Under the pieces are notes generated by a model. It was given only the letters and a program-made list of their open reading frames with translations, made no database searches and had not been told where the DNA came from. From NCBI GenBank assembly GCA_023664955.1, contig JAMPEV010000001.1, forward strand, positions 900,672-949,628: a stretch of 48,957 nucleotides of DNA, in the 5' to 3' direction. This document shows, one piece after another, positions 36,209 through 44,764 of this stretch (positions within the stretch are counted from its first letter, which is position 1; each line of letters opens with the position of its first letter). Position numbers and translations under genes: made by a program. The stretch comes from Duncaniella sp. Its GTDB lineage: Bacteria > Bacteroidota > Bacteroidia > Bacteroidales > Muribaculaceae.

Positions 36209-37636
36209 ATGGACGAATACAACAAAGCATGCAATCAGAATATCGATGACACATCGGCATTCAGTAGTGCTAATGGCGAACACAATCCCCCCATCATCAT
36301 AAAGGCCATTGGCGTGGGTGGTGGCGGCAACAATGCCGTGGACCACATGTTCAAGTCAGGCATCGAACAGGTCTCTTTTGTCAACATTAATACTGACCGG
36401 ATGACTCTGCGTCACTCTGTCGTACCTAACACTCTCCAAATCGGTGACGGTCTTGGAGCCGGAAATGTCCCGGAAACAGCCCGTGACTTTGCTGAACAAA
36501 GCGCCGATGAGATAGCCGCCCTTTTTGACGATGACACAAAGATGGTGTTTATAACCGCCGGAATGGGTGGTGGCACCGGAACCGGCGCCGCTCCGGTGGT
36601 GGCCCGCATCGCAAAGGAACGTGGTCTGCTCACAATCGGCATCGTGACTATTCCATTCCTCTTTGAGGGTCAGAAAAAAATTAAAAAAGCTATCGCCGGT
36701 GCTGATGAAATGGCTAAATATGTTGACGCTCTCCTTGTAATCAACAATGAGCGTCTCACCGAAATATACGGTGACCTTAGTTTCCTCAACGCTTTCGGTA
36801 AAGCGGACGATACTCTTTCAATCGCTGCCCGCTCCATTTCTGAAATAATCACCGAACATGGATACATTGATGTCGACTTCAACGATGTTAACACCACCCT
36901 GCGCAATGGCGGTGCGGCTATTATATCTTCCGGTTACGGTGAGGGAGAAGGACGTGTTACCCAGGCTATTGAAGATGCATTGAAATCCCCGCTTTTGAAA
37001 AATAGAGACATCCTTGGGTCAAAAAAACTCCTATTTTATCTACACTTCGACCCCAATGCCGAGGATCAATTCCTCATGCAAGAATCAAACGAAATCACTG
37101 ACTTCATCAGCTCTATTAACACTGACGTGGATGTGATTTGGGGCATCGGTTTCGATGAAACTCTCGGAAACAAGGTAAAGATGACTATTCTTGCCGCAGG
37201 TTTTGACGTCACACTCCAGGCTGAAGAGGATGATATAATGAGCCGCGGACAGCGTGGGAGAGGAGAAAAAGGTGGCAAGCAAGAAAATACCGAAGAAAGT
37301 AAGCCCTTGGAACCTAAAGGTACACCTGGTGGTAAAAAAACAACCGCTACCCCACCTACATCCAATAACTCCCCGACCAAGCCCAATAAAGAAACAGACG
37401 TAACCTCCGAACGCATCATAAAGGAGTATGGCAAAAGCTTCGACAATAGCAATATAATTCTCGGGATAAACCAACTTGACGACGACTCAATTTGCGACAT
37501 ACTCGAAAACTACCCGACCTACAAGCGCAACCGCAAAATTGTAGAACAAGTAATGAAAGGCAACACATCGACTTTTGCCGAACACACAGAAGCCAAGCCA
37601 TCCACCGGCACTCAACATTTCGAATTCCGCCCATAA
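36209..37636 (+). CDS. ftsZ: Cell division protein FtsZ
   Basis: This 475-residue tubulin-like GTPase has the signature G120-G-G-T-G-T-G126, G-V-G-G-G-G-N-N-A-V near residue 35, and the T7-loop-type N-x-D-F-N-D-V segment. It polymerises into the Z ring. After the globular core (to about 330) comes a polar linker. A likely conserved C-terminal peptide, E-N-Y-P-T-Y-K-R-N, falls near 433-441. A further tail of about 34 residues ends in H-F-E-F-R-P, whereas in most FtsZ proteins that peptide is at or very near the end. ftsZ is the last gene of the cluster. Confidence 0.96.
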   Translation: MDEYNKACNQNIDDTSAFSSANGEHNPPIIIKAIGVGGGGNNAVDHMFKSGIEQVSFVNINTDRMTLRHSVVPNTLQIGDGLGAGNVPETARDFAEQSADEIAALFDDDTKMVFITAGMGGGTGTGAAPVVARIAKERGLLTIGIVTIPFLFEGQKKIKKAIAGADEMAKYVDALLVINNERLTEIYGDLSFLNAFGKADDTLSIAARSISEIITEHGYIDVDFNDVNTTLRNGGAAIISSGYGEGEGRVTQAIEDALKSPLLKNRDILGSKKLLFYLHFDPNAEDQFLMQESNEITDFISSINTDVDVIWGIGFDETLGNKVKMTILAAGFDVTLQAEEDDIMSRGQRGRGEKGGKQENTEESKPLEPKGTPGGKKTTATPPTSNNSPTKPNKETDVTSERIIKEYGKSFDNSNIILGINQLDDDSICDILENYPTYKRNRKIVEQVMKGNTSTFAEHTEAKPSTGTQHFEFRP

Positions 37637-37658
37637 TCAACCGATATACCACACTCCC

Positions 37659-37693
37659 CTTGCCTCATAGCTGCCCCGCAGCTATGAGGCAAG
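37659..37693 (+). terminator. Strong terminator hairpin ending the division cluster
   Basis: CTTGCCTCATAGCTG (37659-37673) pairs perfectly with CAGCTATGAGGCAAG (37679-37693), a 15-bp stem with loop CCCCG. It lies 22 nt after the ftsZ stop. The downstream sequence is AT-rich, with a T-run at 37716-37721. Confidence 0.88.
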
Positions 37694-37743
37694 CTAACTT
37701 ATTGATTGAAACACTATTTTTGTTGAAGAAAAAGAATTATGAG

Positions 37744-38586
37744 ATGAAACGAGGCCTTGTACTTGAGGGCGGCGCGATGCGTGGACTGTTCACCGCCGGA
37801 GTAATCGACGTGATGATGGAGAATGGAATTAAATTCGACGGTATAATAGGGGTGTCAGCCGGCTCAAGTTTCGGGTGTAATTATAAATCCCACCAGCCGG
37901 GCAGAGTGCTTAGATACAATATGCGTTTTCGTGACGACAAACGATATATGGGACTGTGGTCACTGCTTACCACGGGAGATTTGGTGGGAGGAGAGTTTGC
38001 CTACCATACCCTGCCAATGGAACTTGATATATTTGATGTGGCAACTTTTGAAAGCGATCCTACGGAATTTTATCTCGTATGCACGAATGTTCACACCGGT
38101 CAGCCCGTATATTACCGGATGGACAGAGTAACATATGATTCACTTGAATGGCTGCGTGCATCAGCCTCTATGCCGGTGGTGACTCGACCGGTGAAAGTTG
38201 ACGGCCGTGAGATGCTTGATGGTGGCATAAGCGATTCAATCCCATTAAGGCATTTTCAGAGCATAGGTTATGAACGTAATGTTGTAGTTCTCACACAACC
38301 TCGTGATTATAGGAAAAAGCCGGTCAATAAGAGGCTTTTCCGACTTCTATTGCGACGTTATCCGGCAATTGCAGAGGCAATGGTGAAGCGGCATGAGATG
38401 TATAATGCGCAACTTGACTACGTGAGCCGAGAAGTGGCTAAAGGCAACGTGCTTGTTATAGCTCCCGATGAACCACTTCCCATCGGACGCATCGATATGA
38501 ATCCTGGCAAAATGCAGAAAGTATATCAAATAGGGCGAGATAAAGCCAGTCAGGTAATAGTGGAGATTAAGAATTTCCTGAAGTGA
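37744..38586 (+). CDS. Patatin-like phospholipase family protein
   Basis: This is a 280-residue acyl hydrolase of the patatin family with oxyanion motif G-G-A-M-R-G (9-14), the nucleophile S38 in G-V-S-A-G and the catalytic Asp D159 in D-G-G. Patatin enzymes cleave acyl chains from lipids. The frame stays open upstream to 37492 inside ftsZ, but the real start is the ATG at 37744, because M-K-R-G-L-V-L-E-G-G is the family N-terminus and the terminator lies just before it. It has no signal peptide, so it should act in the cytoplasm, possibly at the inner membrane. Bacterial relatives include YjjU-like proteins. Confidence 0.9.
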   Translation: MKRGLVLEGGAMRGLFTAGVIDVMMENGIKFDGIIGVSAGSSFGCNYKSHQPGRVLRYNMRFRDDKRYMGLWSLLTTGDLVGGEFAYHTLPMELDIFDVATFESDPTEFYLVCTNVHTGQPVYYRMDRVTYDSLEWLRASASMPVVTRPVKVDGREMLDGGISDSIPLRHFQSIGYERNVVVLTQPRDYRKKPVNKRLFRLLLRRYPAIAEAMVKRHEMYNAQLDYVSREVAKGNVLVIAPDEPLPIGRIDMNPGKMQKVYQIGRDKASQVIVEIKNFLK

Positions 38587-38630
38587 TTTTTAGACACACT
38601 CTTAATCCGAAGGTTCACGGTATGTGCGAC

Positions 38631-39848
38631 TTAGCGTTCCTGAGTTGGAAGACTGCGAGAGGATATGAAGCCTGAAATTAGACCGATAATGCACACCACG
38701 CCGGCAACGATTGCCAAATCACTCAATGCAAGTCGGCAGGGATAGGCATAGATTGACATTTGGGCATGATCACCGCTAAGGGATATTAACCCGAAACACT
38801 GCTGTGCAAGCGAAAGTGCCACCCCGATAACGATTCCAATCACGCCTCCAATCAGGGCAATTAACATCCCTTCAAACAAGAAAATACGACGTAACATAGA
38901 TTCTGTCGCACCAAGTGAGCGGAATATCCACAGACTGTCCTCTTTTTCAATTATAAGCATGGACATTGTCGAGAGGATGTTAAATGAAGCCATGACAAGG
39001 ACAAATACAAGCATTAGGAATGTGATCCATTTCTCAACGGAAATCATCCTATATGAATCGGCTTGTTGACGAAGCCGGTCAGATATCACGTAGTCGTCGC
39101 CCAGCATTGCGGAAATACTATTAGTAACATTGCTTACCGATGCTCCCGGGGCTAATGCAATTTCCACAGCTGACCCCTCGGTGGTGTAGTCAAGCAGACG
39201 GCGAGATGCGGCAAGGGGCATGTAAAGCATATCGTTGTCATACTCCGCCTGATTAGTCTGATAAACTGAGCCGACGAGTAGAGTGTCAGTGCGGAAAGCC
39301 GCAAGTGGAAATGCCGGGTTTATACGCCCCACACGTCGTGGCACTGTCAATACCAACGGTCGTTCCATCGACGGGCGCGCTCCCAAGTTGATAGCCGTGC
39401 CTACACTTAGCGACACACTTTCAGCTCCGCCAAATTCGGGCTGAAATTCCCCATCAATCACCAGTGATGACAGTTCCGAAACCTGGGAATAGTCGTCAGG
39501 TACACCGCGAATCACCACGGGAGTCTGCACTCCGTTAAAAATCGCTAATGCCTGGTCCTCAATTGTGACAACGGCTTTACTTACACCCGGCACAGAGGAG
39601 ATGACCTTCGTTACCGAATCGGCATTGGCGATAACTTTGCCATGCATAGGTGTGACCTTCAAATCTGGATCCACCATCGATAGCCGCCCGAATGCGAGGT
39701 CAGAAAAGCCATTGAAAACCGACAGTACGCACACCATCGCCATAGCGGCGACAGCAATACCTGCCATGGATATGAGTGAAATCACATTCACGGCAGTATG
39801 ACTTTTCTTTGCAATCAGATAGCGGAGGGCTATTCGAAGTGATAACAT
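38631..39848 (-). CDS. LolE/FtsX-type ABC transporter permease
   Basis: This 405-residue protein has one membrane helix near the N-terminus (about 20-45), a large periplasmic domain (about 50-265) and three C-terminal helices (about 270-300, 320-350 and 370-395). This is the layout of FtsX-like permeases such as LolC/LolE. The start L-R-I-A-L-R-Y-L-I-A-K-K matches lipoprotein-release permeases. It likely moves lipoproteins out of the inner membrane together with an ATPase that is not encoded here. It follows rbfA on the same strand after 40 nt. Confidence 0.85.
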   Translation of the reverse strand: MLSLRIALRYLIAKKSHTAVNVISLISMAGIAVAAMAMVCVLSVFNGFSDLAFGRLSMVDPDLKVTPMHGKVIANADSVTKVISSVPGVSKAVVTIEDQALAIFNGVQTPVVIRGVPDDYSQVSELSSLVIDGEFQPEFGGAESVSLSVGTAINLGARPSMERPLVLTVPRRVGRINPAFPLAAFRTDTLLVGSVYQTNQAEYDNDMLYMPLAASRRLLDYTTEGSAVEIALAPGASVSNVTNSISAMLGDDYVISDRLRQQADSYRMISVEKWITFLMLVFVLVMASFNILSTMSMLIIEKEDSLWIFRSLGATESMLRRIFLFEGMLIALIGGVIGIVIGVALSLAQQCFGLISLSGDHAQMSIYAYPCRLALSDLAIVAGVVCIIGLISGFISSRSLPTQER

Positions 39849-39888
39849 GGTGGTTCGCGATGGCTATCTTGAAGCCAATTGCTGGATT

Positions 39889-40224
39889 TTATTTGTCGAG
39901 AAGTTTGTCGATATTTTCAAGATAGTCAAGTGAGTCGTCAAGGAAGAAAGTCAATTCCGGACATTTGCGGAGCTGGAATCTCACTTTTTGGGCAAGCTCA
40001 TAGCGGATGGTTTTAGCACTTGCTCGTATGCTTTCAAGGAGTTCCTGTGATTTCTCTGTCGGGAAGATTGAGAGATAGACCTTGGCTACGCTGAGGTCGG
40101 GCGACACTCTCACGATGCTTACTGACACAAGTGTGCCGTGGGTTTTGGCCGTCTGCTGACGGAATATTTCACTCAGTTCCTTCTGAATGAGTCGTGATAT
40201 TTTTGCTTGTCTGGTTGTTTCCAT
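39889..40224 (-). CDS. rbfA: Ribosome-binding factor A
   Basis: This 111-residue KH-fold protein has the RbfA form: T-T-R-Q-A-K-I-S-R-L-I-Q-K-E-L-S-E-I at the N-terminus, S-P-D-L-S-V-A-K-V-Y-L-S in the middle, and R-K-C-P-E-L-T-F-F-L-D-D-S followed by a short C-terminal helix. It helps mature the 5' end of 16S rRNA in the 30S subunit. It is the first gene of a pair with the permease. In many bacteria rbfA follows infB, but here it is separate. Confidence 0.95.
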   Translation of the reverse strand: METTRQAKISRLIQKELSEIFRQQTAKTHGTLVSVSIVRVSPDLSVAKVYLSIFPTEKSQELLESIRASAKTIRYELAQKVRFQLRKCPELTFFLDDSLDYLENIDKLLDK

Positions 40225-40388
40225 AATTATAATTGTTGAAGTTAGGGATCATCCCCTAATTTTAAAACGCTGATTACCCCACAATGTTCTCATTTTGCCC
40301 CCTTTCAATTCTCTGATAATACCACAACATTTCCTCTCCGGAGAATTCCATACTCAGGATGCGAGATAAGAATCATGCTTTTTTACAA

Positions 40389-40415
40389 GACACCCCGGGC
40401 CTTACCCGGGGTGTC
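40389..40415 (-). terminator. GC-rich hairpin downstream of serS
   Basis: GACACCCCGGG (40389-40399) pairs perfectly with CCCGGGGTGTC (40405-40415), an 11-bp stem with a 5-nt loop. It lies about 85 nt after the serS stop on the minus strand. There is no clear U-tract on that side. The rest of 40225-40499 contains no gene. Confidence 0.75.
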
Positions 40416-40499
40416 ACATTGTATAGTTGGTTTGTCTGGCCGTGAAATCCTTTTAGCTATAGATAACGACAATCAGATCATGCACACTTGGTGACTCTA

Positions 40500-41771
40500 T
40501 TAATCGATGATGTCAAATCCCGTGTATTTGCGTAGACATTCAGGCACCACGATTCCGTCAGGAGTCTGATTGTCTTCGAGGAGCGCTGCCACGATGCGTG
40601 GGAGCGCGAGAGCTGACCCATTGAGAGTGTGGCATAGATGAGTCTTCTTGTCATCACCACGGTAACGACATTTCAGGCGGTTGGCTTGGTATGTTTCGAA
40701 GTTGGACACAGATGACACCTCAAGCCAGCGACCCTGGGCTGCTGAATACACCTCGAAGTCAAATGTGATTGAAGATGTGAAACTCATGTCGCCACCACAG
40801 AGACGGAGGATATGCCATGGCAAGCCGAGCTTTTCAAGCAATCCCTGGACATGGTCCTTCATCTCTTCAAGGGCTGCATAGGAGTTTTCGGGTTTCTCAA
40901 TTCGCACAATTTCCACCTTGTCAAACTGGTGCAGACGATTGAGACCGCGCACATCTTTTCCGTAGGAACCTGCTTCGCGGCGGAAACATGCTGAGTAAGC
41001 ACAGTTCTTGATTGGAAGCTGGTCAGCGGGGATGATAACGTCGCGGTAAAGGTTAGTGACGGGGACTTCAGCAGTGGGGATAAGATAAAGCTTATCCTCA
41101 TTGATAAAGTACATCTGTCCCTCTTTGTCGGGGAGCTGGCCTGTGCCATACCCTGATGCTTCGTTTACTACATAGGGAGGCTGAATCTCCAGATATCCGG
41201 CTTTACCGGCCTCGTCAAGGAAGAATTGGATCAATGCGCGCTGCAGACGAGCTCCTTTCCCGATATATACAGGGAAACCGGGACCCGTGATTTTCACGCC
41301 AAGGTCGAAGTTAATAAGATTGTACTTCTTGGCAAGCTCCCAATGGGGAAGCGCGTCGGCAGGCAGATTCGGCATTTCACCTCCGGTCTTCTCGACCACA
41401 TTGTCAGCGGCGCAAGTGCCTTCGGGTACTGCATCGCAGGGCACATTCGGGATGCCGAGGAGGATGTCGCGAATGGCGTTTTCGGTTACAGTTAATCGGT
41501 CAGCAATCTCCTTTTGCTGAGCCTTGATTTCAGCGACCTTCTTCTTCACCTCCTCCGCTTCATCCTTGCGGCCTTCTTTCATCAATTTGCCGATTGAGGC
41601 GGCATATTTGTTAAGTTCGGCGGCGAGGTTGTCGTTTTGAAACTGGAGTTTGCGTCGTTCATCGTCGAAGTCGATTACGTCGTTTACCCCCTGCTTGCCG
41701 TCAAATCCTTTGACAGCGAGCCGGGCGATGACACGTTCGGGGTCATCTTTTATCTGTTGTAGCGTAAGCAT
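40500..41771 (-). CDS. serS: Seryl-tRNA synthetase
   Basis: This 423-residue class II synthetase has an N-terminal coiled-coil arm (about 25-105). The catalytic core carries motif 2 (C-F-R-R-E-A-G-S-Y-G-K-D-V-R-G-L-N-R-L-H-Q-F) and motif 3 (A-L-P-R-I-V-A-A-L-L-E). It charges tRNA-Ser. It is 12 nt downstream of the yqeY-family gene on the same strand. Confidence 0.97.
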   Translation of the reverse strand: MLTLQQIKDDPERVIARLAVKGFDGKQGVNDVIDFDDERRKLQFQNDNLAAELNKYAASIGKLMKEGRKDEAEEVKKKVAEIKAQQKEIADRLTVTENAIRDILLGIPNVPCDAVPEGTCAADNVVEKTGGEMPNLPADALPHWELAKKYNLINFDLGVKITGPGFPVYIGKGARLQRALIQFFLDEAGKAGYLEIQPPYVVNEASGYGTGQLPDKEGQMYFINEDKLYLIPTAEVPVTNLYRDVIIPADQLPIKNCAYSACFRREAGSYGKDVRGLNRLHQFDKVEIVRIEKPENSYAALEEMKDHVQGLLEKLGLPWHILRLCGGDMSFTSSITFDFEVYSAAQGRWLEVSSVSNFETYQANRLKCRYRGDDKKTHLCHTLNGSALALPRIVAALLEDNQTPDGIVVPECLRKYTGFDIID

Positions 41772-41783
41772 ACTGGAAATCCG

Positions 41784-42236
41784 TTAATTGTTCAACAATT
41801 CTTTTACCTTGGCAGAAATGGCCTTACCGTCGGCACGTCCGGAGAGAGCCTTGGAAGCCACTCCCATCACCTTACCCATCTCCTTTGGAGAAGTAGCGCC
41901 CACTTGGGCTATAATTTTCTTCAATTCCTCAGTCAGCTCCTCATCGGTAAGCTGCTTAGGGAGGTAATCCTCGATAACGGCAGCCTCAGCAAGCTCGTTA
42001 TCACGAAGGTCGATGCGGTTTTGCTCGTCATATATCTGGGCAGTCTCGCGGCGTTGTTTCACCATCTTAGCCAAAATCTTAAGGGCAGCTTCATCGGAAA
42101 GTGAGCCGTCACCACCTTTGGCCGTCTTAGCCTCGAGGAATTCTTTCTTAATGCCACGAAGGGTTTCGAGGCGCACCTTATCGCGAGCCAGCATTGCGGC
42201 CTTAATATCAGCCGAGATTTTGTCAAATAAGTCCAT
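41784..42236 (-). CDS. GatB/YqeY domain protein
   Basis: This 150-residue protein contains the YqeY fold: K-A-A-M-L-A-R-D-K-V-R-L-E-T-L-R near the N-terminus, then K-Q-R-R-E-T-A and E-A-A-V-I-E-D-Y-L-P-K-Q-L. It ends with M-G-K-V-M-G-V-A-S-K and G-R-A-D-G-K. The C-terminal half resembles the tRNA-binding tail of GatB, and an accessory role in tRNA-dependent amidation has been proposed for the family. Being next to serS fits a link to translation, though no GatCAB gene is near. Confidence 0.92.
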   Translation of the reverse strand: MDLFDKISADIKAAMLARDKVRLETLRGIKKEFLEAKTAKGGDGSLSDEAALKILAKMVKQRRETAQIYDEQNRIDLRDNELAEAAVIEDYLPKQLTDEELTEELKKIIAQVGATSPKEMGKVMGVASKALSGRADGKAISAKVKELLNN

Positions 42237-42379
42237 AGTCAGTACGTGTATGTTTTAGAGCCACAAAGTTACATAGAAATTTGCGTAAAAAAGCACAACA
42301 ATCGGAAAAAACTACCCATCGCCAAGTGAAAATGCCCCTATTGATGATTCGAAACAGTCCATAAGCGATTTTCTCTTAG

Positions 42380-42451
42380 AACCATGACAACTCTGAGAAC
42401 TCTGAGGACCATGAGAACTCTGAGGACTCTGGGAACTTTAAAAACTCTCAT
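42380..42451. repeat. Period-9 tandem array (AACTCTGAG units)
   Basis: Eight 9-nt units in register read AACCATGAC, AACTCTGAG, AACTCTGAG, GACCATGAG, AACTCTGAG, GACTCTGGG, AACTTTAAA and AACTCTCAT. The array sits in the 311-nt gap between divergent genes (yqeY-family, minus; glycosyltransferase, plus). Apart from this and the promoter box at 42515, the gap holds only AT-rich sequence. Confidence 0.8.
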
Positions 42452-42514
42452 GTACTCATGAATTTTTTTTGTGAAATTTTTAATTTTGTGGTGATTTAGT
42501 AAAGATTAAATGTG

Positions 42515-42522
42515 TAATTTTG
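42515..42522 (+). promoter_or_regulatory. Candidate -7 box for the glycosyltransferase-pyrC operon
   Basis: TAATTTTG matches TAnnTTTG and lies 25 nt before the start at 42548. The nearest TTG (42486-42488) is 26 nt upstream, longer than the usual spacing. A second identical octamer lies at 42481-42488. Confidence 0.5.
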
Positions 42523-42547
42523 CATGATTAATCCTTAAAATGGACTG

Positions 42548-43309
42548 ATGGAAACACTAAACGATGTAAAAGTCGCTGATAGCGTGGTAATTATCCCCAC
42601 CTATAATGAAAAGGAGAATGTTGCAGCTATTATCGAGGCGGTCATTGGGCTGCCCCGCGACTTCGACATACTCATAATTGACGATAATTCACCCGACGGC
42701 ACCGCTGCCATAGTCAAGGATATGATTCCTAAGCTAAACGGTCGCCTACACATACTCGAAAGGTCAGGCAAATTTGGCCTCGGCACGGCATATATCACCG
42801 GCTTTAAATGGGCTATCGAGCACAAATACGACTTCATATTCGAGATGGATGCTGATTTTTCCCACAACCCCAACGACCTGCTCCGCCTATATGATGCATG
42901 TGCTAAGGATGGAGCCGACGTGGCCATCGGTTCTCGTTATCTCACAGGAGTCAACGTGGTCAACTGGCCTATGGGACGCGTCCTGATGTCGTACTATGCC
43001 TCACGCTACGTGCGCATCGTCACCGGGATGCCCATCAATGATGCCACAGCCGGATTTGTGTGTTATCGTCGCAAAGTGCTTGAAACCCTCCCTCTCGACG
43101 AAATCCGTTTCAAAGGATATGCCTTCCAAATCGAGATGAAATTTCTCGCTTACAAATACGGATTCAAAATCGTGGAAGTGCCCATCATTTTCGTCAACCG
43201 TCAATATGGCACATCAAAGATGAGTTCCGGTATTTTCAGCGAAGGATTTTTCGGCGTAATTCGCCTCAAATGGTCAAGTCTTTTCACCAAATACCCCCAA
43301 GTGCGATAA
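42548..43309 (+). CDS. Polyprenol/dolichol-phosphate mannose synthase-like glycosyltransferase (GT2)
   Basis: This 253-residue GT-A enzyme has I-P-T-Y-N-E-K-E-N, D-D-N-S-P-D-G-T, the metal-binding D-A-D-F-S-H-N-P, G-S-R-Y-L and a C-terminal R-F-K-G-Y-A-F-Q-I-E-M pattern, as in DPM1-type enzymes. These move mannose (or another hexose) from a nucleotide sugar onto a polyprenyl phosphate for envelope glycan synthesis. No membrane anchor is evident. It is followed by the dihydroorotase gene after 4 nt, an association I recall from other Bacteroidales. Confidence 0.88.
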   Translation: METLNDVKVADSVVIIPTYNEKENVAAIIEAVIGLPRDFDILIIDDNSPDGTAAIVKDMIPKLNGRLHILERSGKFGLGTAYITGFKWAIEHKYDFIFEMDADFSHNPNDLLRLYDACAKDGADVAIGSRYLTGVNVVNWPMGRVLMSYYASRYVRIVTGMPINDATAGFVCYRRKVLETLPLDEIRFKGYAFQIEMKFLAYKYGFKIVEVPIIFVNRQYGTSKMSSGIFSEGFFGVIRLKWSSLFTKYPQVR

Positions 43310-43313
43310 CCCC

Positions 43314-44714
43314 ATGGCACGAATATTGATTTATAACGCTTACATTGTCAACGAGGGGGACTCCTATTACGGTTACATCCTCACCGACGGGCAATTTATA
43401 GCCAAAGTCGGAGCAATGGACTCCCTGAAGGAGGGTGAACTGGAGGAGATTACCAAATGGTCCACAAAAGCTATCGATGCAAAAGGTAGCATCGTAATGC
43501 CGGGTGTGATTGACACTCACGTGCATTTCCGCGAACCCGGAATGACAGAAAAGGCCGACATCGCATCCGAGTCGAAAGCTGCTTTAGCCGGAGGCGTCAC
43601 CTCGTTTGTCGAAATGCCCAACACAAAGCCGGCCACCGTAACAATGGCAGCTGTTGAGGACAAGCTGCGCCGGGCAGCAAGAAGCTCAAGAGTCAACTAT
43701 GGATTCTTCCTTGGCGCCACCAACGACAACCTCGAAGAGATAGCCAACGCAGACTACTCGCGAGTGGCAGGCGTCAAGCTATTCTTAGGCTCATCAACCG
43801 GCAATATGCTCGTGGACAAGCAGAAAGCTCTCGACGATCTTTTCGCCACCGCTCCGGCAGTGATAGCCGTCCATGCTGAAGATGAATCAATAGTCAATGA
43901 AGCAAGAGAGCGGCTCAGTAAAGAATACAATAGTGACATACCTGTGGAATGTCATCCTGACATGCGCCCACGCGAAGCGTGTATAGCCGCTACCGACCAT
44001 GCTCTCGAACTGGCGAAGCGTCATAACGCACGACTACATGTGTGCCATATTTCAACCGCCGAAGAGCTGCAACATATCCGCCAGGCAAAAGCTGACGGGG
44101 TGAAGGTGACAGCCGAAACCTGCCCGCAGTATCTTCTCTTCGACCGAAACGACTTCTACCGCTATGGAGCACGCATAAAATGCAATCCGTCAATCAAAGA
44201 GCCTTCTGACCGGATTGCTCTCCAATTGCAACTACACAAAGGAGTAATCGACAGCATAGCCACCGACCATGCACCACATCTTTTAAGCCAGAAAGAAGGC
44301 AATGCGCTCACCGCTGCCTCCGGAATGCCGATGGTGCAATACTCACTCCCGGTGATGCTGGCGATGATGAGCATGGAGTCAGGATTTGAAAGCGTGACAC
44401 TGGCCGACATTGCAGAACTCATGTGTCATGCACCGGCAAAGATATTCGGCATTGACCGCCGCGGATTCATCCGCCCCGGTTACTATGCCGACCTCGTGAT
44501 AATCGGACCTAATCAGGATAAAACCCACCGTCCGATTAAGATAAAGAGCGAAGATGTGATAAGCCGATGCGGCTGGAGTCCTCTCGAAGGAGTAGCCTTA
44601 CCTTATAAGGTGTCAGCCGTGATGATCAACGGCGACATCGCCTATAGTAATTCACACTTCCTCACCGCCACCCCTCTTCCCCTCAAATTCAATAGCAACA
44701 ACCAATCACGTTAA
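43314..44714 (+). CDS. pyrC: Dihydroorotase
   Basis: This 466-residue amidohydrolase has the metal motif H69-V-H71 in D-T-H-V-H-F-R-E-P-G and K155 in G-V-K-L-F-L-G-S (candidate carboxylated lysine). Further ligands are H in H-A-E-D-E and H-V-C-H-I-S, and D in A-T-D-H-A-P-H. It closes dihydroorotate from carbamoyl aspartate in pyrimidine synthesis. Length fits the longer class I enzymes. Allantoinase and hydantoinase are close relatives but less likely, given the F-R-E-P-G motif. Confidence 0.9.
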   Translation: MARILIYNAYIVNEGDSYYGYILTDGQFIAKVGAMDSLKEGELEEITKWSTKAIDAKGSIVMPGVIDTHVHFREPGMTEKADIASESKAALAGGVTSFVEMPNTKPATVTMAAVEDKLRRAARSSRVNYGFFLGATNDNLEEIANADYSRVAGVKLFLGSSTGNMLVDKQKALDDLFATAPAVIAVHAEDESIVNEARERLSKEYNSDIPVECHPDMRPREACIAATDHALELAKRHNARLHVCHISTAEELQHIRQAKADGVKVTAETCPQYLLFDRNDFYRYGARIKCNPSIKEPSDRIALQLQLHKGVIDSIATDHAPHLLSQKEGNALTAASGMPMVQYSLPVMLAMMSMESGFESVTLADIAELMCHAPAKIFGIDRRGFIRPGYYADLVIIGPNQDKTHRPIKIKSEDVISRCGWSPLEGVALPYKVSAVMINGDIAYSNSHFLTATPLPLKFNSNNQSR

Positions 44715-44724
44715 TCACCTATCA

Positions 44725-44736
44725 AGGTTAACCTTA
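44725..44736. promoter_or_regulatory. 12-bp palindrome upstream of korA
   Basis: AAGGTTAACCTT is a perfect palindrome located 29 nt before the korA start in the 50-nt gap after pyrC. It could be an operator. No -7 box is seen between it and the gene. Confidence 0.35.
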
Positions 44737-44764
44737 ATTCAATATAGTACAAAAACAAAAGATT

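Noticed and set aside
37492-37743. Upstream extension of the patatin-like gene into ftsZ
   Set aside because: The extension is ftsZ read in another frame and crosses the terminator hairpin; the family N-terminus starts at 37744.
42380-42451. Possible CRISPR-like array
   Set aside because: Units are only 9 nt with no spacers and no cas genes nearby; it is a plain tandem repeat.
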